Of a stretch of DNA of 64,000 nucleotides, positions 33,132-41,947 are shown piece after piece. The notes beneath the pieces are model-generated. The model had not been told where the DNA came from, did no database searches, and saw nothing but the letters and a program-made list of their open reading frames with translations. Source of the DNA: Bacteroidota bacterium (GTDB taxonomy: Bacteria; Bacteroidota; Bacteroidia; Chitinophagales; Chitinophagaceae); NCBI GenBank assembly GCA_018266575.1, contig JAFEAE010000011.1, forward strand, positions 61,359-125,358, written 5' to 3'. The stretch's first letter is position 1. Each line of letters begins with the position of its first letter. The position numbers were made by a program, and so were the translations under genes.

Positions 33132-34640
33132 TTATTTCAACGGAATATCACGTTTCAGCATATCGTTGCGGTTTGCCATTTCCCATGCTGTATAAAATAC
33201 AAGCTTGGCACGTTTTGCCATCAGGTCGTATGTGATCTTATCCGGAGTATCGGTTGGTTGGTGATAATCCCTGTCTAACATGCCATCATAATAAAAAATG
33301 ATCGGCACTCCTTTGCGTGCAAAATTATAATGGTCGCTGCGGTAGTAAATTCGTTCCGGGTCTTTCGGGTCATTGTATTTATAATCCAGTTCGAGCTTTG
33401 TGTATTTTTTATTTACACTTTCACTGATTGGTTTTAAATCAGAACTTAATTTATCATCGCCTATCACATACACATAATTGGTAGAATCGCCTTTTTTCCT
33501 GGAGTCATCGATGCGCCCGATCATATCAATATTCAGGTCGACTGTTGTTTTATCCAGATTATATGCGGGATGATCGGAATAATATTCGGAGCCCCACAAA
33601 CCTTTTTCTTCGCCGGAATTTGCTAAGAATAAAATACTTCTTCTCGGCCCTTTGCCTGCTGCTTTTGCTTTTGCAAATGCTTCTGCAATTTCTAAAATGC
33701 CAACAGTACCGGAACCATCATCATCAGCGCCATAGTAAATTACGTCGCCGTGTTTGCCAAGATGATCGTAGTGAGCAGAAATTACCACGATCTGGTCTTT
33801 CAAATCGGTGCCTTCAAGGAAACCTAACACATCACTGCTTTGCAGGTTCATAGTTGTTTTGTTGAGCTGGAGCATTATGTTGGCAGCATACGTTTTCGGT
33901 TGTGCATTACCGTTTTTCGCTGCATTATAATCTTCACCCATAATTGCCTGCGCAATTTTTTCCGACACGTAATAAGTGTTGGGGCGGATCACTTTTTTAT
34001 AAGGGTTCAGGTACATATTGCCAAGTGGCGAAGTAGGATCCTTCCTTGGAAAATCCGGCTGAATGACAAGCACAGCGATGGCGCCGTTTTTTTGCGCGGC
34101 ATCCTGTTTGCCATAGGCATTGAACATACGACGTGTAGCAGGCGATTGAATGTAACCCGGGGGAACCCCGTTTAATACCAATACGATTTTACCTTTTACA
34201 TTTAAGCCTTTATAATCATCACGGGAAGAATCGGAGAGACCGTAACCTGCATATACGATATCGCTTCCGTAAATAGTGGAACTATAATCTGATCCAATGT
34301 TCACTGCAAAATCTTCATTCAATGAAAATTGTTTGTCATTAACCTGGATGGCCGCACTTTCCAATGAATCCCTGAATACCGGGTAAAACATCTGGTAACT
34401 TCCATTATTACCGGGTTGCAATCCGAGCGATTTGAAATGGTTTTCGATATAGGCTGCAGCTTTGCGCTGGCCTTCCGTAGCGGTTTCACGGCCTTCATAC
34501 TCTTTACCGGCAAGCGTGTAGAGATGTTTCTTTAAATCATCTTCCGTAATAGTATTTGCAAACGGTTTTGGGTCGGCAATTTTTTGCGCCTGCGCCATTC
34601 CCGTTGCCAATAAAGCAAGCAGAAAAAATAATTGTCGCAT
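33132..34640 (-). CDS. secreted M28-family zinc peptidase
   Basis: This 502-residue protein has a signal peptide ending AQAQ (residue 19). The PA-domain-like insertion lies around residues 130-260. The catalytic domain shows the M28 metal set: SAHYDHLG, GADDDGSGTVGILEIA, NSGEEKGLWGS, DMIGR and RSDHYNFA. DYHQPTDTPDKI lies near the C-terminus. Such periplasmic or secreted aminopeptidases remove N-terminal residues from peptides. The small membrane protein follows 8 bp later. The start at 34640 is well placed before the signal peptide. Confidence 0.93.
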   Translation of the reverse strand: MRQLFFLLALLATGMAQAQKIADPKPFANTITEDDLKKHLYTLAGKEYEGRETATEGQRKAAAYIENHFKSLGLQPGNNGSYQMFYPVFRDSLESAAIQVNDKQFSLNEDFAVNIGSDYSSTIYGSDIVYAGYGLSDSSRDDYKGLNVKGKIVLVLNGVPPGYIQSPATRRMFNAYGKQDAAQKNGAIAVLVIQPDFPRKDPTSPLGNMYLNPYKKVIRPNTYYVSEKIAQAIMGEDYNAAKNGNAQPKTYAANIMLQLNKTTMNLQSSDVLGFLEGTDLKDQIVVISAHYDHLGKHGDVIYYGADDDGSGTVGILEIAEAFAKAKAAGKGPRRSILFLANSGEEKGLWGSEYYSDHPAYNLDKTTVDLNIDMIGRIDDSRKKGDSTNYVYVIGDDKLSSDLKPISESVNKKYTKLELDYKYNDPKDPERIYYRSDHYNFARKGVPIIFYYDGMLDRDYHQPTDTPDKITYDLMAKRAKLVFYTAWEMANRNDMLKRDIPLK

Positions 34641-34861
34641 TAAAAAATATTTTAAATGATATGAAAAAAAATGAACTCAAATATAAACAACAAGATGGGA
34701 TAGGAACATCTCTTTTTTATGAACGAAAACTTGTATATAGAAAGCCGATGCGAAATGACGGGTACGGGTTGAACTTCTCCGGGCAAACTCTTGCTTAGTA
34801 ATTGATTAATGAAAAGAAGTACTTATTAAATAATATATTCGCGGTGCAACGGTTTATCAAT

Positions 34862-35995
34862 ATGTTTTTAAAAAATAATGATACAAGCTTAAAGAAGTCC
34901 GATTGGTACATTATTATTTTTTTCTGGCTGTCTACGCAACTCATTTTATTTTTCACGCTTGGAATAAATGATAAAGAAGAATCATTAAAATATATCGGCC
35001 TTGCAGATCAATGGCTATCCGGTGTCCATCAATTCAGTTGGAACTATTTTTTCTATTCAGGATATGTGGCAATACTGGTGATTCTGAAATCAATTGGCTT
35101 GCCTGTTAAAGCAATGTATGTTGCGCAGTTGTTGCTTTCGTTTTATGCATTGAATTGTTTCGTCAAAACCATTTCTTTATGGATAACAAACAGGTTATCT
35201 ATAATAGTATCCGCAGTTTTGTATGCAAGTTGTTTTATTTTCCAGCAATGGGTTACTTATCTTTTCACAGATGCTTTCTTCGCCAATCTGCTTGTGATCG
35301 CTATATATTATTTGATCGTTTCACAAACGCAGGAAAAAGGGAAAATTGCATTTTGGTTTTTATTGCTAATCTTGCCTTTCTTCAGGCCGATAGGTTTTTT
35401 ATTTATTATACTCGCTTGTGTGTATTGGACGATGTTAACGTTTAAAATGAATTTAGGCAAGATAGGTATTGCCCTTACTTACCTGTTTGTACTCGGAGTT
35501 TTGATATATATATCGTTAACAGAAAGTCCCGGGTTTTTCTATCCGCTTCATAATGTAGATGCAAATATTATTTGCGGGTATCCTGCAGATTTGCTGAAGT
35601 ACCGTGTTGTTCCGTACCACGAAGGAATGAATATCTTCTCGTATGTTTTTGACAATCCCGGTATGTTTTTGCGTTTATGTGTTTATCGTTTTTACAAAGT
35701 ATTTTCCATGACGCGGCCTTTTTTTTCGCCCATGCATAATGCGTTGTTGGTTATTGCCGAAACAGTTTATTATGTACTCGCAGTATTCGGAATATTGCGC
35801 ATCTTGTTTAAGAAAGAAAAAGAAAAATATTTTCTTCTTACGGGCATCCTGCTTTTTTCTGTTCCTTCTGTTGTGTTTTGTGTTGATTGGAGCGGTCGTT
35901 TTTCCCTCACTGTATATTGTTTTATTTTCCCCTTATCAGCCCTTGGAACAGATTTTATTTTTTCATTCTTAAAAAATAAAAAGGGCTTTCGTTGA
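34862..35995 (+). CDS. polytopic membrane protein, glycosyltransferase-C-like
   Basis: This 377-residue protein starts at the ATG for MFLKNNDTSL; an in-frame TTG 20 codons upstream is less likely. About ten membrane spans are visible. A periplasmic loop after the first span, TLGINDKEESLKYIGLADQW, has acidic residues in the position typical of GT-C enzymes, and ILPFFRPIGFLFII resembles a later core helix. GT-C proteins transfer sugars from lipid carriers. No substrate can be inferred. A hairpin overlapping its stop codon separates it from the convergent SnoaL-like gene. Confidence 0.65.
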   Translation: MFLKNNDTSLKKSDWYIIIFFWLSTQLILFFTLGINDKEESLKYIGLADQWLSGVHQFSWNYFFYSGYVAILVILKSIGLPVKAMYVAQLLLSFYALNCFVKTISLWITNRLSIIVSAVLYASCFIFQQWVTYLFTDAFFANLLVIAIYYLIVSQTQEKGKIAFWFLLLILPFFRPIGFLFIILACVYWTMLTFKMNLGKIGIALTYLFVLGVLIYISLTESPGFFYPLHNVDANIICGYPADLLKYRVVPYHEGMNIFSYVFDNPGMFLRLCVYRFYKVFSMTRPFFSPMHNALLVIAETVYYVLAVFGILRILFKKEKEKYFLLTGILLFSVPSVVFCVDWSGRFSLTVYCFIFPLSALGTDFIFSFLKNKKGFR

Positions 35996-36004
35996 AGCCC
36001 CTTT
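35971..36004 (-). terminator. terminator hairpin between convergent genes
   Basis: AAAGGGCTT (35980-35988) pairs with AAGCCCCTTT (35995-36004) with one bulge, and the loop includes TCGTTG. On the minus strand it is followed by a T-rich tract (complement of AAAAAATAAAAA at 35971-35982), so it best terminates the gene at 36024-36578. It overlaps the stop codon of the plus-strand gene. Confidence 0.7.
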
Positions 36005-36023
36005 AAAAATGACGTGCGTTTTT

Positions 36024-36578
36024 TTATTTCATGCCCAAAGCCTTGTTGATCGGCGCCCGGTCTAAGTACTGGATCAATACATCGATCTTATCATTGTTAT
36101 CAAAATGCATATCCGTATGAACCCAAAACATTAATTTCTTTCCGTTTTTATATTTCACGTTCACCATGTACCAACTCAGCAACCAGTTGCCGGGGGCATC
36201 TGGCCCTTTTTGAGGTTTGTTTACTTTAATGGGCAACCAGATGTCGTTCATAAAACTTATTGAGTCGATAACTTTAGTACGGCGGTCTTTCCAATAAGAG
36301 GCGATCGCAGCTTTGCCGGCAAGACTGTCGCCAGACGACCAGCGATATACAGCATTGTCTGTAAAGGAAGACACCCATCCATCAATATCTCCACTGGAAA
36401 GTTGCTCTAAGTTTTTCTTTCCGATATCTGAATACTTGGTATCGGAAAATTCAACAGGCGGAGTTGGTTTTGCTGCACTTGCTGTGCTGTCTGTTGATTC
36501 AGTTGTTGTTGCTGCAGGTTTGTTGTTGCATGCAATTAGCAGGCAGCATCCCGCTACGAATACAATGATCCTTTTCAT
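36024..36578 (-). CDS. lipoprotein with SnoaL/NTF2-like domain
   Basis: This 184-residue lipoprotein has a signal ending LLIAC (Cys17). A Thr/Ser/Ala/Pro-rich linker runs to about residue 45. The rest, with LEQLSSGDIDGWVSSFTDNA, YRWSSGDSLAGKAAIASYWK and MFWVHTDMHFDNNDKID, has the helix-plus-curved-sheet pattern of the SnoaL-like NTF2 superfamily. These bind small hydrophobic ligands or act as lyases or isomerases; no catalytic residues are certain. It is a single gene anchored in a membrane, facing the periplasm or cell surface. Confidence 0.8.
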   Translation of the reverse strand: MKRIIVFVAGCCLLIACNNKPAATTTESTDSTASAAKPTPPVEFSDTKYSDIGKKNLEQLSSGDIDGWVSSFTDNAVYRWSSGDSLAGKAAIASYWKDRRTKVIDSISFMNDIWLPIKVNKPQKGPDAPGNWLLSWYMVNVKYKNGKKLMFWVHTDMHFDNNDKIDVLIQYLDRAPINKALGMK

Positions 36579-36937
36579 AAAGAAGCAATTTTTTAAAGGT
36601 TAAAAATAAATAAGCGAAGAGGTGCTTATGTTTTGGTGGGGTAGAATAATATAGAAAGATATTTATTTTTCATAATATAAAAAAGCGGAATTCTTCGATG
36701 ACGGTAATTTTTTCAAATAGTTTTCGCAGGCGAGTGTACGCAAAAACAATTTATTTTAACAGAGAGCAATTGCGGGACTCGCAGTAAATTGAGATGCTTT
36801 GAGAATTTGCGACGAGTCCCGCATCCGCTTTCTGCAAATTCAAAATCACTGATGCGGAGACCCGCCTGGAAACCTGATTTCTCTCTACAATGAGTAAATC
36901 AGGAAGGAGAAAATAGATCAAAATAAAATGTTATCAT
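36579..36937. other. spacer holding repeat copy F
   Basis: This 359-bp gap lies between two minus-strand genes. It holds the diverged nested-palindrome copy F (36727-36869) and flanking AT-rich sequence. No coding region was seen. Confidence 0.6.
36727..36869. repeat. nested-palindrome repeat, copy F (diverged)
   Basis: This is the most diverged copy. The left arm CAGGCGAGTGTACGC and right arm GCGGAGACCCGCCTGG pair better at the ends than in the other copies. The inner arms GCGGGACTCGCAG and GCGACGAGTCCCGC persist. The third stem is rebuilt with different bases, GAATTTGC and GCAAATTC, in place of ATTTTCACGA and TCGTGAAAAT in copy D. This looks like compensatory change. Confidence 0.75.
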
Positions 36938-37708
36938 TTAGTCTTTCTTCGTTTTTGTTGCTATCACAAATAGAATCCCACTGAACGCAAGCGATTCGAA
37001 TACGCTTGTTACTTCATTGCCCTTGTCTGTAAAATAAGGAGCAGCAATTGCACGGGGAATATGTAGAAAAATAAACCACAAAAAAATCATGATGCCTGCC
37101 AACATCGCAATCAATGATAATTTTATTTTTAAAATAATTGCTACTCCCGAGCCGATAAGTGCAACGCCTGCAAAATATGTCCAGAACAAATGCCCGGGAA
37201 CCCATGATGGCACAAGTGTTGCCACAAAACCTGCATAATAAAAATGATCTAGCCCGAATGCGATAAGCATTATGGAAAAGCAAATGCTTCCGAGCCGGAT
37301 GAGGTTTGCTTTATTTTCACTGTTATCATCCAAAAATGATCCTGCCATTATCAACGCGCCTCCTGATAGTGCAAGTTCTTTAAGCGGATCGGTCCACAAA
37401 CCTAAATGCCTCGGCGAATTTTCGTTGATGAATAGTAAATACGGAACGTGGAAGGCAAGGAAAAAGAAAAATAATAAAACGCCAAGCAACATCCACACCG
37501 GCTTTATTTTTTTATTGATAGCGATGAGTGCACCTGAAAAAATTAAAAATGCCCCGGTCAGGTAAGCCCATACCGGCGTTTCGTGTATCCATGATGGTGA
37601 GGGAGCCATTATTACGGGACGGAAACCTGCATCGATAAATTGCTGGATGCCGAGCCCGGCTATGCCGGTACCATAAAAACTGCGTCCCGCGTTTGCAAGC
37701 TTTTCCAT
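36938..37708 (-). CDS. membrane protein with internally duplicated DoxX-like halves
   Basis: This 256-residue protein has eight predicted membrane spans in two similar halves. Residues near 42-90 (VWAYLTGAFLIFSGALIAIN then FHVP) align with residues near 170-222 (FWTYFAGVALIGSGVAIILK then LHIP). Each half resembles a four-helix DoxX-type unit. It probably sits in the inner membrane. No substrate or partner is evident; function unknown. Confidence 0.75.
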   Translation of the reverse strand: MEKLANAGRSFYGTGIAGLGIQQFIDAGFRPVIMAPSPSWIHETPVWAYLTGAFLIFSGALIAINKKIKPVWMLLGVLLFFFFLAFHVPYLLFINENSPRHLGLWTDPLKELALSGGALIMAGSFLDDNSENKANLIRLGSICFSIMLIAFGLDHFYYAGFVATLVPSWVPGHLFWTYFAGVALIGSGVAIILKIKLSLIAMLAGIMIFLWFIFLHIPRAIAAPYFTDKGNEVTSVFESLAFSGILFVIATKTKKD

Positions 37709-38029
37709 CTGTAATTTTTAAAGGGCTATTATGTAAAATGTATCTTTCGCATTCTTTTGTGATGTTTCAGCCTGAAATTTTTAATCTCAGAGATTTGTTA
37801 TGCCGGGGTAAGAGGCATCTCAGAGAAACCTCCTTCGCCGGGATGAGAGATCACGAATTCAATTTCAAATTGAAACACTATCCGTTCTTGTAATTTAAAA
37901 AATTATTTCGGCATTATTGCTATTTTATCCGACGAAATAAGGCTTTTGACTGATGAAAAAAATACCTCGCTGAACGGTTGGCATTGCTGATAAGGATGTA
38001 ATAATTTTATATTAATAAACTTTATTGCC
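37709..38029. other. divergent spacer before the two-component pair
   Basis: This 321-bp region separates the divergent DoxX-like and histidine kinase genes. ATCTCAGAGA occurs twice (near 37789 and 37817), and CAATTTCAAATTG is a small palindrome near 37860. No gene or strong promoter match was seen, but regulatory sequences for both neighbours should lie here. Confidence 0.4.
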
Positions 38030-39178
38030 ATGGAATTCGATAACGACCGTAAAATCCATCCAGCATACAAAACAGAAATCGTATTCTGGATCATGCTGGT
38101 GCTGTTGTGCCCGGTGATAAGCCTGGTCTCTAATTTCTGGTTCTTGCCTGCATTCTTTATCGCTTTACTTTTCATCAGCTTACTGTTATTCCCTGCATAT
38201 CTCTTATATGCAAAATTTATTGTGCCAAACTTTTTGTTTGAAAGAAAATATGTATGGTTTACTGTTTTAAGTACAGGCGTTTTTTTCTTCATCCAGTTAT
38301 TTACGGTGGGCATTCATCAGTTCATCCTGCAATTTTCACTTCGTCCTCAGGAAGAATTCTATTTGTTGTATGCACCAAGGACATTATTTCGTGACGGGAT
38401 GTGGACGCTTGTCAATATGTTTTTATGCCTTACGTTCGCTCATTATAAAAAATCAATCGATGAACATGAACTGATCATCAACCTGCAAAAGGATAACACG
38501 CTGTACCGGTTGAAATATCTCCAGTCGCAACTGAACCCGCATTTTTTATTCAATACACTGAACAGTATTTATTCATTGAGCTTGCAGAAATCGGACCAGG
38601 CGCCGGATGTGATCATTAAACTGGCGGACATTATGCGCTACCTTATTTATGAGTGCAACGAACAGAAAATACCATTAAATAAGGAAATTGAATTTATCGA
38701 AAATTATATCGAGATCGAAAAGATCAGGTACAAGGCAGAAGTAAAGTTTACTGTCGAGGGTAACACGGAAGGTGTGATGATAGAACCATTTTTGTTTATT
38801 GCGTTTATAGAAAATGGTTTTAAACATGCCATGAATGATGATTGCAAAGAGCCGTTTATCTATATCACTATTAAAATAAACGAAAACCAGATCGTACTGA
38901 ATGTGATCAACAATACCAATATCGACCTGGAAACACAATCCAAACGGCTAAACGGAAGCGGAATAAAAAACAGCAGGAGCCTGCTTGAAATATTATATCC
39001 TGAATCACATGCGCTGAATATTATCCAGACAGATATTCAGCAAAACCAGAAAAGCGGGTTGCGGTTTAAAAATGCGAGGGAACGTTTGCAAATATTTTAC
39101 CCGGATGCACACACGCTTGATGCTATTTTAAATAACAATGCGTTCACTGTTTCATTGGTCGTAAATTCACATGCATGA
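38030..39178 (+). CDS. LytS-type sensor histidine kinase
   Basis: This 382-residue protein has an N-terminal membrane domain with four spans (about residues 18-135). The His_kinase domain follows with QSQLNPHFLFNTLNSIYSLS, in which His171 is the expected phosphorylation site, and the N-box FIENGFKHAMND (ATP binding). The family (PF06580) pairs with LytTR response regulators. The regulator gene overlaps its stop codon (39175-39178), so the two are coupled. The kinase domain seems to carry a short internal insertion near the C-terminus: RSLLEILYPESHALNI is followed by a similar RLQIFYPDAHTLDAI, as though the ATPase tail were duplicated. Confidence 0.92.
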   Translation: MEFDNDRKIHPAYKTEIVFWIMLVLLCPVISLVSNFWFLPAFFIALLFISLLLFPAYLLYAKFIVPNFLFERKYVWFTVLSTGVFFFIQLFTVGIHQFILQFSLRPQEEFYLLYAPRTLFRDGMWTLVNMFLCLTFAHYKKSIDEHELIINLQKDNTLYRLKYLQSQLNPHFLFNTLNSIYSLSLQKSDQAPDVIIKLADIMRYLIYECNEQKIPLNKEIEFIENYIEIEKIRYKAEVKFTVEGNTEGVMIEPFLFIAFIENGFKHAMNDDCKEPFIYITIKINENQIVLNVINNTNIDLETQSKRLNGSGIKNSRSLLEILYPESHALNIIQTDIQQNQKSGLRFKNARERLQIFYPDAHTLDAILNNNAFTVSLVVNSHA

Positions 39179-39879
39179 TGATCCGTTGCATTATAGTGGA
39201 AGATGAAGTGTTGGCCCAACAGGTGATCCAAAACTATTTGCGGCGTATCCCGGGTTTTCAATTAATGGCTGTTTGCAAAAATGCTTCAGAAGCTTTGGAT
39301 GCATTGAAAACTTTTGAGGTTGACCTGGTTTTTTTAGACATTCAACTGCCGGGTATAACCGGGCTGAATTTTTTACGTTCGCTCCCAAACCCGCCACTGG
39401 CAATATTGACAACGGCTTATGCCGAATATGCCCTGGAAAGTTATGAGTTCAGCATTATCGATTATCTTCTAAAGCCTATTTCATTCGAGCGCTTTAGTAA
39501 AGCAATCAACAAAATTACTAACGGCAGGCTATATACGCAGTTCACTGCCGACAGGAACCCGGACGCAAACGACCACATCTTTGTAAAATCGGGAAACAAA
39601 TTCTTTCGCGTAAATTTTTCCGAGATCGTCTATATTGAGGCAATGAAAGATTATCTAAGAATACATGCAAACGAATACAAGATTGTTGCCCTGCAAACGA
39701 TGAGTGAAATGGAGAAACTGCTTCCGTCGAAACAGTTTTTACGTATCCACAAATCTTTTATTGTTGCTACCACTCATATCAAAAGTGTCTACGGAAGTAC
39801 TGTAGAAACTGCTAAGGCTACACTGCCTATTGGGTTGAATTACAAGAATAATGTAATGAGTTTTATTTCCGGCAGATGA
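39175..39879 (+). CDS. LytTR-family response regulator
   Basis: This 234-residue protein has a receiver domain (residues 3-118) with Asp55 in LVFLDIQLPGITG as phosphoacceptor and KPI as the conserved Lys motif. The LytTR DNA-binding domain spans about residues 135-232, with FVKSGNKFFRVNFSEIVYIE, KDYLRIHANEYK and FLRIHKSFIV. It is translated with the upstream LytS-type kinase. Targets are unknown; the convergent outer-membrane protein gene starts its 3' end 6 bp away and is not an obvious target. Confidence 0.94.
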   Translation: MMIRCIIVEDEVLAQQVIQNYLRRIPGFQLMAVCKNASEALDALKTFEVDLVFLDIQLPGITGLNFLRSLPNPPLAILTTAYAEYALESYEFSIIDYLLKPISFERFSKAINKITNGRLYTQFTADRNPDANDHIFVKSGNKFFRVNFSEIVYIEAMKDYLRIHANEYKIVALQTMSEMEKLLPSKQFLRIHKSFIVATTHIKSVYGSTVETAKATLPIGLNYKNNVMSFISGR

Positions 39880-39884
39880 ACTTG

Positions 39885-40619
39885 CTATAAATGAAAACCG
39901 ATTCCGGTTGTTAAAGCAATTGAATTTGTTTTTACCGGGTTTTGTGTTGAGTATGCAGAATTATCACTCATTTGAATTTTGCCCATATTGCCGCTTACAG
40001 GAATTGTAAAGGCTAATGAGTTGGCAACATAGAAATGTTCGTTGATGTCTATATTCAATACAATTTTCAGGTCAACATTGAATGAAATGTTTTTTTCGAA
40101 TGCACTTATTCCGAAATGACTTGAAGTAGCAGGATCAAGGGAAATATTTGCCGGGATAATAATATTCGGTCCAACACCTCCCATAAAATGAATTTTGCTT
40201 TTGTAATTTCCATTCAACATATTATAGTCGAGTAAAGCGAACGCACTGAGTGCGATGAGATGGGCCTTCCCTAACAGGTAATCTCCACCGGATGTTTGGC
40301 CAACGGTATTACTTAATGCCATTCTTGCAACATAATACGCAGCGTTGAATTGATATTGAAGCCCTTTTTTATTTTTTGCTCCGATGACCAATTCCACAGG
40401 TAGCTGGTTCTTGAAATATGCTGAATAGTATCTTGAGGAGTCAAAAGGTTTTGTATCATAGCCCGGCTTTATCTGGGCCGTATAAGGGTTGTCATTTAAT
40501 GTAGCCTGCAGTCCACTGTGAATTTCCCCATACCATGAAAACTTTCCCACATTATCCTGCGAATAACACATTCCGCAAGCAAAGAGTACAAGGCTAACAA
40601 CTAAAATTTTTCTCATCAT
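39885..40619 (-). CDS. secreted outer-membrane-like protein, unknown
   Basis: This protein of about 244 residues starts at ATG 40619 (or 40616); a GTG just before is unlikely. The signal peptide ends CYSQ. The mature part is rich in alternating aromatic and polar stretches (FSWYGEIHSGLQATLND, YYVARMALSNTVGQTSGGD, NIDINEHFYVANSLAFTIPV) and ends with a beta strand SIALTTGIGFHL, ending in Leu. This fits a small outer-membrane beta-barrel. No family recognised. It is a single gene converging with the LytTR gene. Confidence 0.7.
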   Translation of the reverse strand: MMRKILVVSLVLFACGMCYSQDNVGKFSWYGEIHSGLQATLNDNPYTAQIKPGYDTKPFDSSRYYSAYFKNQLPVELVIGAKNKKGLQYQFNAAYYVARMALSNTVGQTSGGDYLLGKAHLIALSAFALLDYNMLNGNYKSKIHFMGGVGPNIIIPANISLDPATSSHFGISAFEKNISFNVDLKIVLNIDINEHFYVANSLAFTIPVSGNMGKIQMSDNSAYSTQNPVKTNSIALTTGIGFHL

Positions 40620-40849
40620 CACTGGTTTTTATAAAACTATATAAAACAATTGCAGGCGCAGATGACATTTGTCATTTGCAGCATTGATGCTGGTTATCGA
40701 TGAGGTTTGAATTTAAATTTTTCGCTGACTAAGGCTATAAATTATCAAAGCGTAGTAACCTTGGTACGGCTTAACATGAGGCATAGCCCAAAAGATTGAA
40801 ATGACCATAGAATGCACTTAATTTGTTTCTCCGATTAAACCGGATTAAT

Positions 40850-41878
40850 ATGAACAGATTTAAAAATATTTTGTTCCTGGCTGTTTGTTTACCATTGATT
40901 TCAATTTGCCGTGCGCAACAAAAAACAACATCCGGAAACCCGATTGCAGACGGTTGGTATGCAGATCCCGATGGCGTTATTTTCGGGAATACCTATTGGG
41001 TGTTCCCTACTTTTTCTGCCAAATATGAAGACCAGGTTTTCCTCGATGCTTTTTCTTCTGCAGACCTTGTTCATTGGGAAAAGCATCATGCTATCGTTGA
41101 TACTTCCAAAATAAAATGGGCAAAAAAAGCAATGTGGGCGCCATGTATCATGCAGAAAGGTGGGAAATATTTTTTGTTTTTCAGTGCAAACGATATCCAG
41201 TCACCTGAGCGAAAAGGTTTAGATACAACAAAGAAATGGCCAAAAGAAATTGGCGGGATAGGCATTGCCGTTAGTTCAAACCCTGGCGGTCCTTACAAAG
41301 ATTACCTGGGCAAACCTCTGATCGATGATTTTTATAACAAGGCACAGCCAATTGACCAGGATGTTTTTAAAGATGATGACGGGCAATATTATATAATTTA
41401 CGGAGGGTGGGGGAGATGTAATATCGCCAGACTCAACAATGACTTTACGGGTTTAAAAAAATCAGATGATGGAAGTATTGTGAAAGAAATTACACCGAAA
41501 GGCTATGTGGAAGGCCCGACAATGTTTAAACGCAAAGGAGTGTATTACCTGATGTGGTCCGAAGGCAACTGGACAGATGAAACATATAAGGTGGCTTATG
41601 CAACAGCTTCTTCACCATTCGGGCCATTTGAAAAAAAGGCAACTGTTTTAAAAGCTGACAGCACTGTTGCAACCGGTGCAGGCCATCATTCCGTATTCAA
41701 TATTCCCGGAACGGACGACTGGTATATAGTGTACCATCGCAGGCCGATACCAAATAAAGGAAGAGACCATAGGGTAGTTTGTATTGACAGGATGTATTTT
41801 AATGAAGACGGGACAATACAAAATGTAAAGATGACTTTTGAAGGAGTGCAGAAGCGGGTGATTTCGAAAGAGCAATAA
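40850..41878 (+). CDS. glycoside hydrolase family 43 (five-bladed propeller)
   Basis: This 342-residue secreted enzyme starts at the ATG for MNRFKNIL, with a signal ending CRAQQ. The GH43 propeller shows YADPDGVIF (general base near Asp39), QPIDQDVFKDDDGQYYIIY (pKa modulator Asp169 or 171) and GYVEGPTMFKRKGVYYLMWS (general acid Glu221). The family includes beta-xylosidases, arabinofuranosidases and arabinanases; specificity cannot be read here. It is a single gene without a neighbouring SusCD pair. An upstream in-frame ATG at 40823 is possible but would spoil the signal peptide. Confidence 0.92.
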   Translation: MNRFKNILFLAVCLPLISICRAQQKTTSGNPIADGWYADPDGVIFGNTYWVFPTFSAKYEDQVFLDAFSSADLVHWEKHHAIVDTSKIKWAKKAMWAPCIMQKGGKYFLFFSANDIQSPERKGLDTTKKWPKEIGGIGIAVSSNPGGPYKDYLGKPLIDDFYNKAQPIDQDVFKDDDGQYYIIYGGWGRCNIARLNNDFTGLKKSDDGSIVKEITPKGYVEGPTMFKRKGVYYLMWSEGNWTDETYKVAYATASSPFGPFEKKATVLKADSTVATGAGHHSVFNIPGTDDWYIVYHRRPIPNKGRDHRVVCIDRMYFNEDGTIQNVKMTFEGVQKRVISKEQ

Positions 41879-41947
41879 TTTTATGTATGAAATATGAATT
41901 TGGGCAATAGCTTTAATTTATGATTCATAATTGAAACGAAATCAAAA

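Noticed and set aside
34556..34798. Possible small gene (80 codons) between the M28 peptidase and the membrane protein
   Set aside because: It begins inside the antisense of the peptidase signal region, has no family resemblance and no promoter-like context.
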